64,000 nucleotides of DNA from an uncultured Lachnospiraceae bacterium (GTDB lineage Bacteria; Bacillota; Clostridia; Lachnospirales; Lachnospiraceae). A program made the translations under genes and the position numbers. Positions 28,303-38,988 of the stretch are shown here, piece after piece. The stretch lies in contig CANQVH010000012.1 in assembly GCA_947627245.1 (NCBI GenBank), positions 1 through 64,000 on the forward strand. Direction: 5' to 3'. The notes under the pieces are model-generated. The model searched no databases, was not told the origin of the DNA, and saw only the letters and a program-made list of their open reading frames with translations. Numbering within the stretch: the first letter of the stretch is position 1; every line of letters starts with the position of its first letter.

Positions 28303-29400
28303 ATGAATTTTGTGAAAGAGCTCATGAAAAAGGGCGCCGCGCTGATTCAGGGTGATGTCAAATACGAGGATGAGTCGAATCAGTTCTGTATCATGCTCCG
28401 CGTGTGCCAGATCATGCTGATCCTTTATTTTCTGGTGTTTGAAATTCTTACGTTTATTTTCTGGCCGGAGGGGAACAAGCTCCTTGTGCTGCCGTGGATT
28501 TTCATCATCATTGTCGGATTCTGGACAACTTATCAGTTTCGGACGAGGGTTGTGTTCCATATTTTCTCGATTTTTACCATTATCTGGATCTGGCTGTTCG
28601 TCCGCTATTTCGGCTGGGACGTAGGGGCGCAGCATTATCTGTTCCCACTGCTTGTCGTATCGTTTTTCGCGACCTACGACAACAGGCGCGGCAAGACGAT
28701 CTACACGCTGGTTTTGTTGGCGTTTCGGCTGTACCTGTTTATTGATCTCAGCAAGAGGCCGCCAATCTATCCGCTGGAGCCGAGGACACAGACAAGTTTT
28801 CAGATTCTGAATATGGTTACGCTGTTCTCCATCCTGTTTTATGTCTGCTGGACGTTCAGCAATACGAATCAGGAGGCGGAGAAGAAGCTCGCGTACTACA
28901 ACAAACGGCTGAAGCACGAGGCGCAGACGGATCAGCTCACAGGGCTTCTGAACCGGCGCAGCATGATCGAATTTCTGGAAAAGCGGACCTCAGGGAATTC
29001 GGAGGAATTCCTGAGCATTGCCATCGGGGACATCGATTTCTTTAAGAGAGTGAATGATACGAGAGGCCACAACTGCGGGGACGAGGTGCTTCGCAGGATT
29101 GCGGCGCTGTTTATGGAGTTCATGGACGGACGCGGCATGGTATGCCGCTGGGGCGGTGAGGAATTCTGCCTGGCGTTTTCGGAGAACGGAGACGTTGCGC
29201 ATGGCTATGTCGACGATTTGCGTGCTCGTGTGCAGAATATGGAGATCACGGATCCGTCTACGGGAGAGGTTTTCCATGTGACGATGACGTTCGGTGTGGA
29301 AGAGTATGATTTCTCCGCTTCGATGACGGAGCTGATCCGGCGAGCGGACGACAAGCTGTACAAGGGCAAGGACAGCGGGCGGAACTGCACGATCTATTGA
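28303..29400 (+). CDS. Membrane-anchored diguanylate cyclase (GGDEF domain)
   Basis: N-terminal TM segments then AQTDQLTGLLNRRSM, FKRVNDTRGHNCGDEVL, RWGGEEFCLAF (GGEEF), RADDKLYKGKDSGRN. Confidence 0.93.
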   Translation: MNFVKELMKKGAALIQGDVKYEDESNQFCIMLRVCQIMLILYFLVFEILTFIFWPEGNKLLVLPWIFIIIVGFWTTYQFRTRVVFHIFSIFTIIWIWLFVRYFGWDVGAQHYLFPLLVVSFFATYDNRRGKTIYTLVLLAFRLYLFIDLSKRPPIYPLEPRTQTSFQILNMVTLFSILFYVCWTFSNTNQEAEKKLAYYNKRLKHEAQTDQLTGLLNRRSMIEFLEKRTSGNSEEFLSIAIGDIDFFKRVNDTRGHNCGDEVLRRIAALFMEFMDGRGMVCRWGGEEFCLAFSENGDVAHGYVDDLRARVQNMEITDPSTGEVFHVTMTFGVEEYDFSASMTELIRRADDKLYKGKDSGRNCTIY

Positions 29401-29546
29401 GACGGCCTGCACGAATAGAAAAGAAGAAACCGGTATACGAATAGGCGGACAGGATAAAACTGGCCGCCTGTATTGCGGAAGGGGAAGTTTGCTTGAACTT
29501 GCCCATTTTTCCATGAGAATAAATAAATTGGAGAGAGGAAAAGCGC

Positions 29547-30041
29547 ATGGAAGAGAATGAACTTTTTGAGCGGGCCTCCGTGCCGAAGGCTTTCTTTACG
29601 CTGACGATACCGCTGGTCTTAGGAAGGATCGTCGGACTCGTCTACAATATGGTGGATACGTATTTTATCGCAAAGACGCAGGATGCGGCGCTCGTGGCGG
29701 GTGCGGGGCTGATGGCGCTTGCCGCGCCGCGGCTGATACGGTTTTTCCTGCAGGATGCGGCTATTGTGGAGAAGGGGAGCCTGATGCTGCGCTTCATGCT
29801 CGCGGGCGCGCCGTTTGCCGGATTGCTGTTGGTCTTCATCACGCTGTTTCAGGCGACCGGAAAGGCGATGCCGACGCTGGCTCTGACGCTGAGCCGGCAG
29901 GGAATTATTTACGCGATCTGCATTTTCGCGCTGCGTGCGGTGTTTGGATTTCACGGCGTTATCTGCGCGCAGGCGGTTTCGGATGTGCTGACGACGCTGC
30001 TGGCGCTTGTGTTGTTTGCAAGATCGGGGATCGTGGTGTAG
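29547..30041 (+). pseudogene. MATE efflux protein with large in-frame internal deletion
   Basis: N-terminal MATE segment (LTIPLVLGRIVGLVYNMVDTYFIAKTQDAALVAG) joined to a C-terminal segment (APRLIRFFLQDAAIVEKGSLMLRFMLAGAPFAGLLLVFITLFQATGKAMP); 164 aa versus about 450 expected. Confidence 0.8.
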
Positions 30042-30208
30042 CTTTGTATGCCATCTGCGCATACCTGAGGAATCCGGAGACGGGGCGCTCAAAACAGGGC
30101 GCAGATATTTGGTCGGAAAGATAAGGGATTGAAATGTTTTTGGAGAAGCTGAGCAGAATATGGAAGGGATCGGAAGGACGGACTTCCGGACATCAGGAGG
30201 AGAAAATC

Positions 30209-30802
30209 ATGTATATTATTGTGGGGCTTGGAAATCCCGGGCCGAAATACGCGCATACGCGGCACAACGCCGGTTTTGAGGCGATCGACCGTCTGGCAGA
30301 GCGGTACGGGATCCGTATAGAGACGGAAAAATTTCGGGCGCTTACCGGTACGGGGGCGGTCGAAGGACAGAAGGTGCTTCTGCTCAAGCCCCTGACTTTT
30401 ATGAATCTGAGCGGAGAGAGTGTCCGCGCGGCGTGCGAGTTTTATAAGATCGACCCGACGGAAGCGCTGGTCGTTCTGTATGACGACATCAGTCTTGCGC
30501 CCGGACAGTTGCGTATACGGGGAAAGGGCAGCGCCGGAGGACACAACGGGATCAAGAATATCATCAGCCAGCTCGGCACGCAGGAGTTTTTGCGCGTGAA
30601 GATTGGTGTCGGGGCAAAACCGGAGGATTGGGATCTGGTAGACTATGTGCTGAGTCGTTTCTCCAAGGAAGAGCTCCCCGAGATGGAGGATGCGTTTGAC
30701 CGGGCGGCGAAGGCGGCTGCGATGCTGCTGACGGAGGACATCGACCGCGTGATGAACGAGTTCAATACACGCAAAGAAGCGAAACCGCAGGAAAAGGAGT
30801 AA
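30209..30802 (+). CDS. pth: Peptidyl-tRNA hydrolase
   Basis: MYIIVGLGNPGPKYAHTRHNAGFEAID, KPLTFMNLSGESV, YDDISLAPGQLRIRGKGSAGGHNGIKNI; RBS aggagg before ATG 30209. Confidence 0.96.
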   Translation: MYIIVGLGNPGPKYAHTRHNAGFEAIDRLAERYGIRIETEKFRALTGTGAVEGQKVLLLKPLTFMNLSGESVRAACEFYKIDPTEALVVLYDDISLAPGQLRIRGKGSAGGHNGIKNIISQLGTQEFLRVKIGVGAKPEDWDLVDYVLSRFSKEELPEMEDAFDRAAKAAAMLLTEDIDRVMNEFNTRKEAKPQEKE

Positions 30803-30880
30803 CGCTCAGATGTGCCGGGGCGGACGCGCAGAAGGGCGGCGGTCCGGATGCATCGGGACGGACATGGAGAAGGAATATTC

Positions 30881-33800
30881 ATGAGAGCATTTATAGCGCC
30901 CATGCAGCAGTTGGGTGAATTTGAGGAGATCGGCAGAAAGCTTGGGGCGAACCGGGGCATGCTGCAGGTGACGGGCTGTATCGATTCGCAGAAGTCGCAT
31001 TTCGTGTATTGCGCGGGCCAGCAGTTCCAAGAGATCACGGGGCGGGCGTTTGCGCGCGCGAATGGGACAGCCGGCCCGGGCTGGAGAACCGGGACAGGCA
31101 GTGCGGCAGGCGGCAGAGGCAGAACCGGGCAAATGTACGCGGGAGAAGCAGTCGGCGCGCAGACAGATGCGGCGGCGCGTTTTCCCGACGTGCCGTATGC
31201 TGCGTTAATCGTCACGTACAACGACCTGCGCGCGAAAGAAATCTATGAGAACTACCGTTTTTTTGACCGGGATGTCCTGTACTTCCCGGCAAAGGATTTG
31301 ATCTTTTTTCAGGCGGACATCCACAGTAATCTGCTTGAACAGCAGCGGATCGCCGTGTTTAAGGCGCTGGTCGAGCGAAAAAAAGTGACGGTCATCACGA
31401 CGATGGCCGCGTGCATGAACCATCTGGTGCCGTTTGAGGACTGGAAGGATCACATCATGGAGATCGACGGCGGCTGTGAGCTCGACGTCACGGAGCTGAA
31501 AAGAGAGCTGGTGAAGCTCGGCTATGAGCGCACCGGGCAGGTGGAGGGTCCGGGACAGTTTGCGATTCGCGGCGGCATCATCGATATTTATCCGCTGACC
31601 GAGGAAAATCCGATCCGCATTGAGCTGTGGGGAGAAGAGGTCGATTCGATCCGCAGCTTCGACGTGGAGAGCCAGCGGTCGATCGAGAATCTGGAATCCG
31701 TGCGCATTTATCCCGCGGCGGAGCTGATTCCGGACGATATGCAGAGGCAGGCGGCGCTGGAACGGTTGAAAAAAGAGGCGGCGAAGGCGGAGAAGGTCTT
31801 CCGCGAATCCGGAAAGACGGAGGAAGCTGCGCGGATCCGCAATCTTCTGCAGGATTGCAAAGATCAGATGGAGGAGTTCGCGGAACCTTTGTCAATGGAG
31901 TCGTTTATTGATTATTTTATTCCGCGGAAGACGACGCTTCTGGATTATTTTGACGAGAACACGACATTGCTCTTTCTCGACGAACCGAACCGGATGTTGG
32001 AGGCTGCGCAGGCGGTCGAAGCGGAGTTTCGCGAGAGCATGGAGCATCGATTGGAGAAAGGCTATGTGCTTCCGGGGCAGACGAGCCTTCTGTTTTCATG
32101 CAACGAGGCGGCGGCGGCAATCTGCCGGAGAAACGCTGTGGGGTTGTGCACATTGGAGAATGCCCGCGCTCCGTGGACGGTCTCGGGAAAGTTCGGACTG
32201 ACCGTGCGTTCCGTCAATTCCTATAACAACAGCTTTGAATATCTGGTACAGGATCTGCGCCGCTGGAAGCGGGAGGGCTATCGCGTGATCCTGCTTGCGG
32301 CGTCCCGAACGCGCGGAAACCGTTTGGCCGGTGATTTGCTGGAGGAGGGACTTACCAGCTTCTACACGGAGGACGCAGATCGCGAGGTACAGCCGGGCGA
32401 GGTGCTTGTCACTTACGGGAACGCGCAGCGGGGGTATGAGTATCCGCTGATCAAGTTTGTCGTGATCACGGAGAGTGACATTTTCGGGCAGCAAAAGAAG
32501 AAAAAGAAGCGTCACAAGCGCTATGAGGGCCGGAAGATCCAAGACTTTGCGGAGCTCTCGGTCGGCGATTACGTGGTGCATGAGAACCACGGGCTCGGCA
32601 TCTACCGCGGTATCGAGAAGGTGGAGGTCGACCGGGTCACGAAGGATTACATGAAGATCGAGTACGCGGGCGGGAGCAGCCTGTACGTGCCGGCGACACA
32701 GCTCGACGTGATCCAGAAATATGCGGACAGCGACGCGAAAACGCCGAAGCTCAATAAGCTCGGGACGCAGGAGTGGAACCGCACGAAGACGCGCGTGCGC
32801 ACGGCCGTCCGGGAGATCGCGCAGGATCTCGTGAAGCTGTACGCCGAGCGGCAGAGAAAGGAAGGCTTTGTCTACGGCGAGGATACGGTCTGGCAGAAGG
32901 AGTTCGAGGAAATGTTCCCGTTTGAGGAGACGGAGGATCAAATTCTCGCGATCGAGGCTGTCAAGCGGGACATGCAAAGCCCGAAGATCATGGATCGCCT
33001 GATCTGCGGCGACGTTGGTTACGGCAAGACGGAGATTGCGATTCGCGCCGCGTTCAAGGCGGTGCAGGACGGCAAGCAGGTCGCCTATCTTGTCCCGACG
33101 ACGATTCTTGCGCAGCAACACTACAACACTTTTGTGCAGCGCATGAAGGATTTCCCGGTGCGCGTCGATCTGATGTGCCGTTTCCGTACGCCTGCGGAGC
33201 AGAAACAGACGATCGAGGGATTGAAGAGCGGCATGGTCGATATCGTGATCGGGACGCATCGTCTGCTGTCGAAGGACGTGGAGTACAAAAACCTCGGACT
33301 TCTGGTGATCGACGAGGAGCAGCGCTTTGGTGTGGCGCATAAGGAGAAGATCAAGCAGCTCAAGAGCGACATCGACGTAATGACGCTGACGGCGACGCCG
33401 ATCCCGCGCACGCTGCACATGAGTCTTGTCGGGATCCGCGACATGAGCGTGCTCGAGGAGGCGCCGCAGGAGCGCGTGCCGATCCAGACCTATGTCATGG
33501 AGTACAACGAGGAACTGGTGCGCGAAGCAATCAGCCGTGAACTTTCGCGCGGCGGGCAGGTCTATTACGTTTACAATCGGGTCAACAATATCGTGGAGAT
33601 GACGAATACGGTCGCGGCTCTCGTTCCGCAGGCGCAGGTGGCGTTTGCGCACGGGCAGATGAAGGAACGCGAGCTTGAGCAGGTCATGTATGATTTCATC
33701 AACGGGGACATTGACGTGCTGGTGACGACGACGATCATCGAGACCGGGCTTGATATCTCGAATGTAAATACGATGATCGTGCACGACGCGGACAATATGG

Positions 33801-34579
33801 GACTCGCGCAGCTTTACCAGCTCCGCGGGCGCGTGGGGCGGTCGAACCGGACGGCCTATGCCTTTTTGATGTACCGCCGCAACAAGATGCTCAAGGAGGT
33901 CGCGGAGAAGCGTCTGTCTGCGATCCGCGAATTCACAGAGCTCGGCAGCGGTTTCAAGATCGCGATGCGTGATCTCGAGATCCGCGGCGCAGGCAATCTG
34001 CTCGGAAGCGAGCAGCACGGACACATGGAAGCGGTCGGCTATGACCTGTACTGCAAGCTTTTGAATGAGTCTGTCAGAGAGATTCAGGGTGAGGCGACAC
34101 CGCAGGAGAGTTATGAGACGGCGATCGATCTGGATGTAGACGCGTTTATCCCGGATACTTATATTAAGAATGAGATTCAGAAGCTTGATATCTACAAGAG
34201 AATTGCGGCAATCCAGAACGAGGAAGAGTATGACGACATGCTGGAAGAGCTGATGGATCGTTTCGGTGAGCCGCCGCGTTCGGTGCAGAATTTACTTGTG
34301 ATCGCGCGGATGCGTTCGCAGGCGCATGATGCGTATATCACGGAGCTGACGCAGAAGGGTGACGAGGTGAAGATTGTCATGTACGAGAAGGCGCAGATCG
34401 ATACGACGAAGATCGACGGCCTGCTCAAATTCTACCGCGGAAGGCTGCGTTTCACGATCGAGACGAATCCGTACTTCACGTACATCAGACCGCGGACACA
34501 GTCGCCGGGCAGGGAGAGCGAGGGTATGATGCAGCTTGTGCAGGAGCTCCTTGCGGCGGTGCGGACGCTGAGCGAATAG
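30881..34579 (+). CDS. mfd: Transcription-repair coupling factor
   Basis: Start MRAFIAP at 30881 (ORF opens at 30812). [92 protein letters not shown]. Confidence 0.97.
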   Translation: MRAFIAPMQQLGEFEEIGRKLGANRGMLQVTGCIDSQKSHFVYCAGQQFQEITGRAFARANGTAGPGWRTGTGSAAGGRGRTGQMYAGEAVGAQTDAAARFPDVPYAALIVTYNDLRAKEIYENYRFFDRDVLYFPAKDLIFFQADIHSNLLEQQRIAVFKALVERKKVTVITTMAACMNHLVPFEDWKDHIMEIDGGCELDVTELKRELVKLGYERTGQVEGPGQFAIRGGIIDIYPLTEENPIRIELWGEEVDSIRSFDVESQRSIENLESVRIYPAAELIPDDMQRQAALERLKKEAAKAEKVFRESGKTEEAARIRNLLQDCKDQMEEFAEPLSMESFIDYFIPRKTTLLDYFDENTTLLFLDEPNRMLEAAQAVEAEFRESMEHRLEKGYVLPGQTSLLFSCNEAAAAICRRNAVGLCTLENARAPWTVSGKFGLTVRSVNSYNNSFEYLVQDLRRWKREGYRVILLAASRTRGNRLAGDLLEEGLTSFYTEDADREVQPGEVLVTYGNAQRGYEYPLIKFVVITESDIFGQQKKKKKRHKRYEGRKIQDFAELSVGDYVVHENHGLGIYRGIEKVEVDRVTKDYMKIEYAGGSSLYVPATQLDVIQKYADSDAKTPKLNKLGTQEWNRTKTRVRTAVREIAQDLVKLYAERQRKEGFVYGEDTVWQKEFEEMFPFEETEDQILAIEAVKRDMQSPKIMDRLICGDVGYGKTEIAIRAAFKAVQDGKQVAYLVPTTILAQQHYNTFVQRMKDFPVRVDLMCRFRTPAEQKQTIEGLKSGMVDIVIGTHRLLSKDVEYKNLGLLVIDEEQRFGVAHKEKIKQLKSDIDVMTLTATPIPRTLHMSLVGIRDMSVLEEAPQERVPIQTYVMEYNEELVREAISRELSRGGQVYYVYNRVNNIVEMTNTVAALVPQAQVAFAHGQMKERELEQVMYDFINGDIDVLVTTTIIETGLDISNVNTMIVHDADNMGLAQLYQLRGRVGRSNRTAYAFLMYRRNKMLKEVAEKRLSAIREFTELGSGFKIAMRDLEIRGAGNLLGSEQHGHMEAVGYDLYCKLLNESVREIQGEATPQESYETAIDLDVDAFIPDTYIKNEIQKLDIYKRIAAIQNEEEYDDMLEELMDRFGEPPRSVQNLLVIARMRSQAHDAYITELTQKGDEVKIVMYEKAQIDTTKIDGLLKFYRGRLRFTIETNPYFTYIRPRTQSPGRESEGMMQLVQELLAAVRTLSE

Positions 34580-34600
34580 AATGATATGAGTTTTATGCGT

Positions 34601-34626
34601 AACGGTTCAGATGAATCTGAACCGTT
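34601..34626. terminator. Perfect hairpin between convergent mfd and ATPase genes
   Basis: AACGGTTCAGAT-GA-ATCTGAACCGTT, 12-bp perfect stem; weak T-run. Confidence 0.5.
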
Positions 34627-34639
34627 TACTCATCATGGA

Positions 34640-36019
34640 TCACTGATATAACTCATGCAGTGAAATAAAAATCATATTCTCTTCCGGTTCCATATGGAAA
34701 CCGGAACGGGAGATGAAAGCATATTTATAGCAATTCAGGTTTGTGGCTTTCACCTGATCAATCTCTTTGCGGATTATGGTCTGCGTGAGCGGTTCTTTGC
34801 GAAATTTTACTTCATAGAAAATGTATCCATTCTGATCTTCCGTCACAAGATCAAACTCGCCGTTTCGATTCTCGGAAGGTATATCGTAGTAATATTTCCC
34901 GATTTTCATAAATGGTTCAGGGAGTAGTCCGAGCCTGTTCTGGCGAATCAGATACTGACGGCAGATTTCTTCGAAAGCAAGAGGAACATATTTCTCATGA
35001 AAATCCTTTTCAATATAATGTTCATAAAACAGATCCGGATTCATGACACTTAATTGTGAGGAAAACCGGAATACATATCGATAAAAAAACCTGGACAGGT
35101 TGTCGATGATATAATATCCGGATTTTCTCTTGTTGTTTTCCTCGTTAATGGGAGACTGTTTGCTGACAACTTCCATCCGGATCAGCCTGTCAAGTACATC
35201 GATCATGGTCGGCGCACTTGTCACATGGGACTGAGAGAGAATATCGTTGTATTTCGAATATCCTTTTGCCAGCGCTTCAAAGACTTCATTTGCATTTGCA
35301 ATTTTGGAAATCTCCGATCTCAGATACATGGTTACTTCATTTTCCAGACGCGCACCGGGGGATGCGATTAGTTCTGTAATGTTTTCACGTACAGAAAGGG
35401 CAGGGTCAATGAGTCTGTTATAGTATGGAATGCCGCCGAATACGCTGTACAGACGTACTTTATCTTCGTCAGAAAAGGAGGGATAAAACATAGCGGATTC
35501 GTAGTAGTCCATCGGCTTCAGATTGATGGTCAGATCGATCCGTCCGTAAAGAGGATTTTCGTCCAGTAGAAGAGACTTCATGGTATCGACAAAGGAACCG
35601 CAGATAATGAGCTTGAAGGCAGAACTATCACGGTATTTGTCAATAAGGGACTGAAGGATACTGTCCATCCCTTTGACTGTGTTTCTGACATAAGGGTACT
35701 CGTCCAGAACCAAGATCAGTTTCTCCTGATTGCCGCGCTGAAACAAAAAGTCGAGAATTTCTTCCATTCCGGTAAAGGAAAGGCGCGGGTAATTGAATTT
35801 TTCCGCGATCAGTGTAGCCAGGCTGTCTACATTGTTCAGTTCGGTCGTCTGTTTGCATTCATAATATATATATGCAGTAGATGTTTCGCGCAGACATTGT
35901 TTGATCAATTCGCTTTTCCCGACGCGTCTCCTGCCGTATAGTAATAATACATTCATCATGTCTGACTGAAACAGTTTGTGGATGCTTTTTTTCTGTTGCT
36001 CCCTTCCATAGAAAGTCAT
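34640..36019 (-). CDS. AAA/P-loop ATPase with DUF234-type C-terminus
   Basis: MTFYGREQQKKSIHKLFQSDMMNVLLLYGRRRVGKSELIKQCL (Walker A), LILVLDEYPY (Walker B), C-terminal nuclease-like GEFDLVTEDQNGYIFYEVKFRKEPL. Confidence 0.87.
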   Translation of the reverse strand: MTFYGREQQKKSIHKLFQSDMMNVLLLYGRRRVGKSELIKQCLRETSTAYIYYECKQTTELNNVDSLATLIAEKFNYPRLSFTGMEEILDFLFQRGNQEKLILVLDEYPYVRNTVKGMDSILQSLIDKYRDSSAFKLIICGSFVDTMKSLLLDENPLYGRIDLTINLKPMDYYESAMFYPSFSDEDKVRLYSVFGGIPYYNRLIDPALSVRENITELIASPGARLENEVTMYLRSEISKIANANEVFEALAKGYSKYNDILSQSHVTSAPTMIDVLDRLIRMEVVSKQSPINEENNKRKSGYYIIDNLSRFFYRYVFRFSSQLSVMNPDLFYEHYIEKDFHEKYVPLAFEEICRQYLIRQNRLGLLPEPFMKIGKYYYDIPSENRNGEFDLVTEDQNGYIFYEVKFRKEPLTQTIIRKEIDQVKATNLNCYKYAFISRSGFHMEPEENMIFISLHELYQ

Positions 36020-36053
36020 TTTATAAAATTACCTCCCACCCTGTTTGCATTTG

Positions 36054-36122
36054 ATTCTACCACAAGGTCGTTACAATGTCAAAACTTATTCGGTTAAAAC
36101 CGAGTCGGATAAAACCGAATAA
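36054..36122 (-). promoter_or_regulatory. Promoter and palindromic operator of the ATPase gene
   Basis: Minus-strand TTGACA (36082-36077) -17- TAGAAT (36059-36054), next to inverted repeat TTATTCGGTT (36086-36095) / AACCGAATAA (36113-36122). Confidence 0.6.
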
Positions 36123-36196
36123 AACTAACAGTCGATCCGCGGAGTCATCCGGAGAGCATAGCGAAAAGATTTATTTCCTGTATGGGAGAGAAGATT

Positions 36197-36385
36197 ATGG
36201 ATTTCAACCGTATGGTGGAGTTTCACCGCGCGCGCCATGCGCTTGTTACCCTGCTCACGCATCCGAACAGCCATCCGTACGACAGCGGACTGCTGATCAC
36301 GGAAAACGGAGAAGATTACGAGCAGACCGTGACCGTGGGTTCGCTGGCCGAATTCGCAGAGCGCTGCATCGAGAGCGCGTCATAA
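36197..36385 (+). CDS. Small hypothetical protein
   Basis: MDFNRMVEFHRARHALVTLLTHPNSHPYDSGLLITENGEDYEQTVTVGSLAEFAERCIESAS; RBS-like gagagaag upstream. Confidence 0.5.
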   Translation: MDFNRMVEFHRARHALVTLLTHPNSHPYDSGLLITENGEDYEQTVTVGSLAEFAERCIESAS

Positions 36386-36438
36386 ACAGTTCTGAATTTG
36401 AAGACCAAAATGCACACCCGGAATACACGCGCGGGATA

Positions 36439-37170
36439 TTACAATGACAGCAGCCGGTCGATCACATGCCCGGTTACATAAAAGGTCGTCTCAAAATGCA
36501 TAAACTGCAAAATGTTTTCGTCCCACATGAACTTGAGCTGCGGCGGGAATTCGTCGTCGCTCTCCCAGAACTGGAGCCGGATCGAGAGGAACGGAAAAAC
36601 GGGGAGCAGATAGGACACATCGCCAACCTCTGCTTTCGTTCCGCCCAGAGCTTCGCAGGCTGCTGCAAGCTGCGCGGTATGGTGATCGAAGGAGCGCGCC
36701 GTCGAGGCGAACATGTCATTTCCGGGAGCCGCCGCGAGGTTGGCTCCTTTCACATTGCTGATACCACAGTAATTTCCGGACAGACGACAGCCGTCCTTGG
36801 AGTAACAGAGCACGTCAAAGATGGAGAGGACTTCCTCAAATCCTGCTTCGTGCCAGAGACATTTTGATATATTTCCTGAGCTTTTGGCTGTCTCAGCGGA
36901 CGTATCAGGAAATAGGTGCGCGCCGCTGTCTTTTTCGGACTGATACGCAGGATGCTCTGCGCAGATTTCCTTCCACTCGACATTTCCGCTGTGGCGGTCG
37001 ATCCGGTAGCGCCGCGCGACGAATTCTATGTACAGAAAATCATCGTCGTGCTCCAGATAAAATTTATCGATCATACGCTGCTGGTCATACTTCAGAAATA
37101 ATTTCTGCGACTCCTTTTTTGTCGTTTCGTAATTGGAACCGCGCATGAGAACCTCCTTCCCGTGCTGCAT
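36439..37170 (-). CDS. DUF3786-like protein
   Basis: VLCYSKDGCRLSGNYCGISNVKG and VFPFLSIRLQFWESDDEFPPQLKFMWDENILQFMHFETTFYV, recalled from family knowledge; not searched. Confidence 0.65.
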   Translation of the reverse strand: MQHGKEVLMRGSNYETTKKESQKLFLKYDQQRMIDKFYLEHDDDFLYIEFVARRYRIDRHSGNVEWKEICAEHPAYQSEKDSGAHLFPDTSAETAKSSGNISKCLWHEAGFEEVLSIFDVLCYSKDGCRLSGNYCGISNVKGANLAAAPGNDMFASTARSFDHHTAQLAAACEALGGTKAEVGDVSYLLPVFPFLSIRLQFWESDDEFPPQLKFMWDENILQFMHFETTFYVTGHVIDRLLSL

Positions 37171-37213
37171 GTGTTACAGGAATCGTTTCTATTCTCTTTG
37201 TATTACTGCATCC

Positions 37214-37417
37214 TTACTTCGATTTCCATTTATATCCACATTTTAAACACTCCCATGCCGGATGTGTACTTAAAAGTCCTTTTATAACAGTACCATGAAT
37301 GTTATTTGAACCGTTCCAGATTTCTCCGCATTTTGGACATTTATATCCGCCGGTCCTTATGCGCATTTGTTTCATTAACTCATCAATTTTCTCGTTATTT
37401 TTTATTACATCACTCAC
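37214..37417 (-). CDS. Small zinc-ribbon protein
   Basis: GGYKCPKCGEIWNG...AWECLKCGYKWKSK, two CxxC pairs. Confidence 0.65.
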   Translation of the reverse strand: MSDVIKNNEKIDELMKQMRIRTGGYKCPKCGEIWNGSNNIHGTVIKGLLSTHPAWECLKCGYKWKSK

Positions 37418-37449
37418 AATGTACCTCCCGCTGCCATAAATTCAGTTTG

Positions 37450-38487
37450 TCATTTTAAATTACGGATATCCTCGACCAGAGCGTCGACCTCTTCCTGCGT
37501 TGTCCCCCAGCTTGTGCAGAAGCGTACGCAACTGTGCGTGTCATCGATCTTCTTCTCAAACTCGAACACGTATTTCTCCGCGAGCTTTTCCATCCGGCTG
37601 TTTTCGAGCACGACAAACTGCTGGTTCGTACAACTCTCTATGTAGGGCGGGATGCCCCTTTCAGCAAAAGCGTGGCGGATCTGCTGCGCGAGTTCCGTCG
37701 CCCTTTTCGTGATCTCGAAATACAGTCCGTCCGCAAACAGCGTGTAGAATTGCAGACCGAGCAGCCAGCCCTTGGCGAGCATCGCCCCGTTCTGCTTGAT
37801 GTAGCTGCGGAAATCGACATTCAGCTCCGGGTTTGTGATGACGAGCGCTTCCCCGAAGAGTGCGCCGCATTTCGTGCCGCCGCAGTAGAACAGGTCGGTC
37901 AGGCGGGCGAGATCCTTCATCGTCACGTCGTTCTCAGTCGCGCCGAGGCCGTAGCCGAGCCGCGCTCCGTCGACGAAAAGATACAACCCGTATTCCCGGC
38001 AGACATGGCTGATGTCTTCCAGTTCGCGAAGAGTGTAGAGCGTGCCGTATTCGGTCGGGAAGGACAGATAGACGAGCTTCGGCTGGGTCACATGCTCCGG
38101 GATGTCGCTGTCGCGGTACAGCCTTGCCTCAGCTTCGATCTGCGCAGCCGTGATTTTGCCGTCATGCGCGGGCAGCGCCTGAATCTTGTGGCCGCAGTGC
38201 TCGACCGCGCCGGTCTCGTGGACGTTGATGTGTCCGCTGTCCGCGCTGATAACGCTCTGGTACGGGCGAAGTGCCGCCGAGATCGCCGTGTAGTTGACCT
38301 GCGTGCCGCCGACCAGAAAATGCACCGCCGCCTGCGGACAGTCCAGATATTTTTTGATTTCCCCGGCGGCTTTTTCACACCACGGATCAATCCCGTAGCC
38401 TCCGTAGCTCTCATCGTTTGTGCGCGCGAGCGCTTCCAGAATTCGCGGGTGTGCGCCGCGGCTGTAGTCGTTATTGAAACGGATCAT
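37450..38487 (-). CDS. ltaE: Low-specificity threonine aldolase / beta-eliminating lyase
   Basis: HFLVGGTQVNYTAISAAL, LFVDGARLGYGL, LFYCGGTKCGALFGEALVI (PLP-Lys). Confidence 0.92.
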   Translation of the reverse strand: MIRFNNDYSRGAHPRILEALARTNDESYGGYGIDPWCEKAAGEIKKYLDCPQAAVHFLVGGTQVNYTAISAALRPYQSVISADSGHINVHETGAVEHCGHKIQALPAHDGKITAAQIEAEARLYRDSDIPEHVTQPKLVYLSFPTEYGTLYTLRELEDISHVCREYGLYLFVDGARLGYGLGATENDVTMKDLARLTDLFYCGGTKCGALFGEALVITNPELNVDFRSYIKQNGAMLAKGWLLGLQFYTLFADGLYFEITKRATELAQQIRHAFAERGIPPYIESCTNQQFVVLENSRMEKLAEKYVFEFEKKIDDTHSCVRFCTSWGTTQEEVDALVEDIRNLK

Positions 38488-38532
38488 ACGTATTCCCTTC
38501 TTTTATTTTTTGAAATAGTTTTCATTCGAATT

Positions 38533-38988
38533 TTATTCTATTACTCCGTAAATATAAGCGTTCAGGATATTTTGGGGCGCCTCATAATAAAAACTCGAAT
38601 TGTAATCGTCAATTTTTTCACTGACGAAAGAATTGTACGCCTCAAATATTGCATCGATAACGGAAATCTCTTTTTCCTTTGCAATGCCTAGAATGAGCCG
38701 CTTGTACACTTTTCCGATATCCCAATGGCTCGGAACGGCATATCGGGCAGCGGATACGTTATCAAAATCGCCGTTTGAAATTCCGGATTTTTCGATGAAA
38801 TGTTCGCTAACCGTGTCAATGTTATCGCTGTGATAAACGTCCGCAAGGTCGTATATTTTTTGAATCATGGATTTACCAAGCGCATTTACCACGGCAGAGC
38901 GTCTGTTTTTGGTGCGTCTTGCAATATATTCAACCAGACTGCAGGTAAAAAACAGATCGTTTTCTTTGCGCTCTTCCCGTCCTGTCAT
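38533..38988 (-). CDS. DUF3791-like protein with C-terminal extension (partner of DUF3990-like)
   Basis: LFFTCSLVEYIARRTKNRRSAVVNALGKSMIQKIYDLADVYHSDNIDTVSEHFI; overlaps the upstream gene by 4 nt. Confidence 0.6.
   Translation of the reverse strand: MTGREERKENDLFFTCSLVEYIARRTKNRRSAVVNALGKSMIQKIYDLADVYHSDNIDTVSEHFIEKSGISNGDFDNVSAARYAVPSHWDIGKVYKRLILGIAKEKEISVIDAIFEAYNSFVSEKIDDYNSSFYYEAPQNILNAYIYGVIE

Noticed and set aside
32096-34024. Long minus-strand ORF (642 aa) antisense to mfd
   Set aside because: Arises from codon bias opposite a well-supported gene; Arg/His/Leu-rich translation without recognisable motifs.
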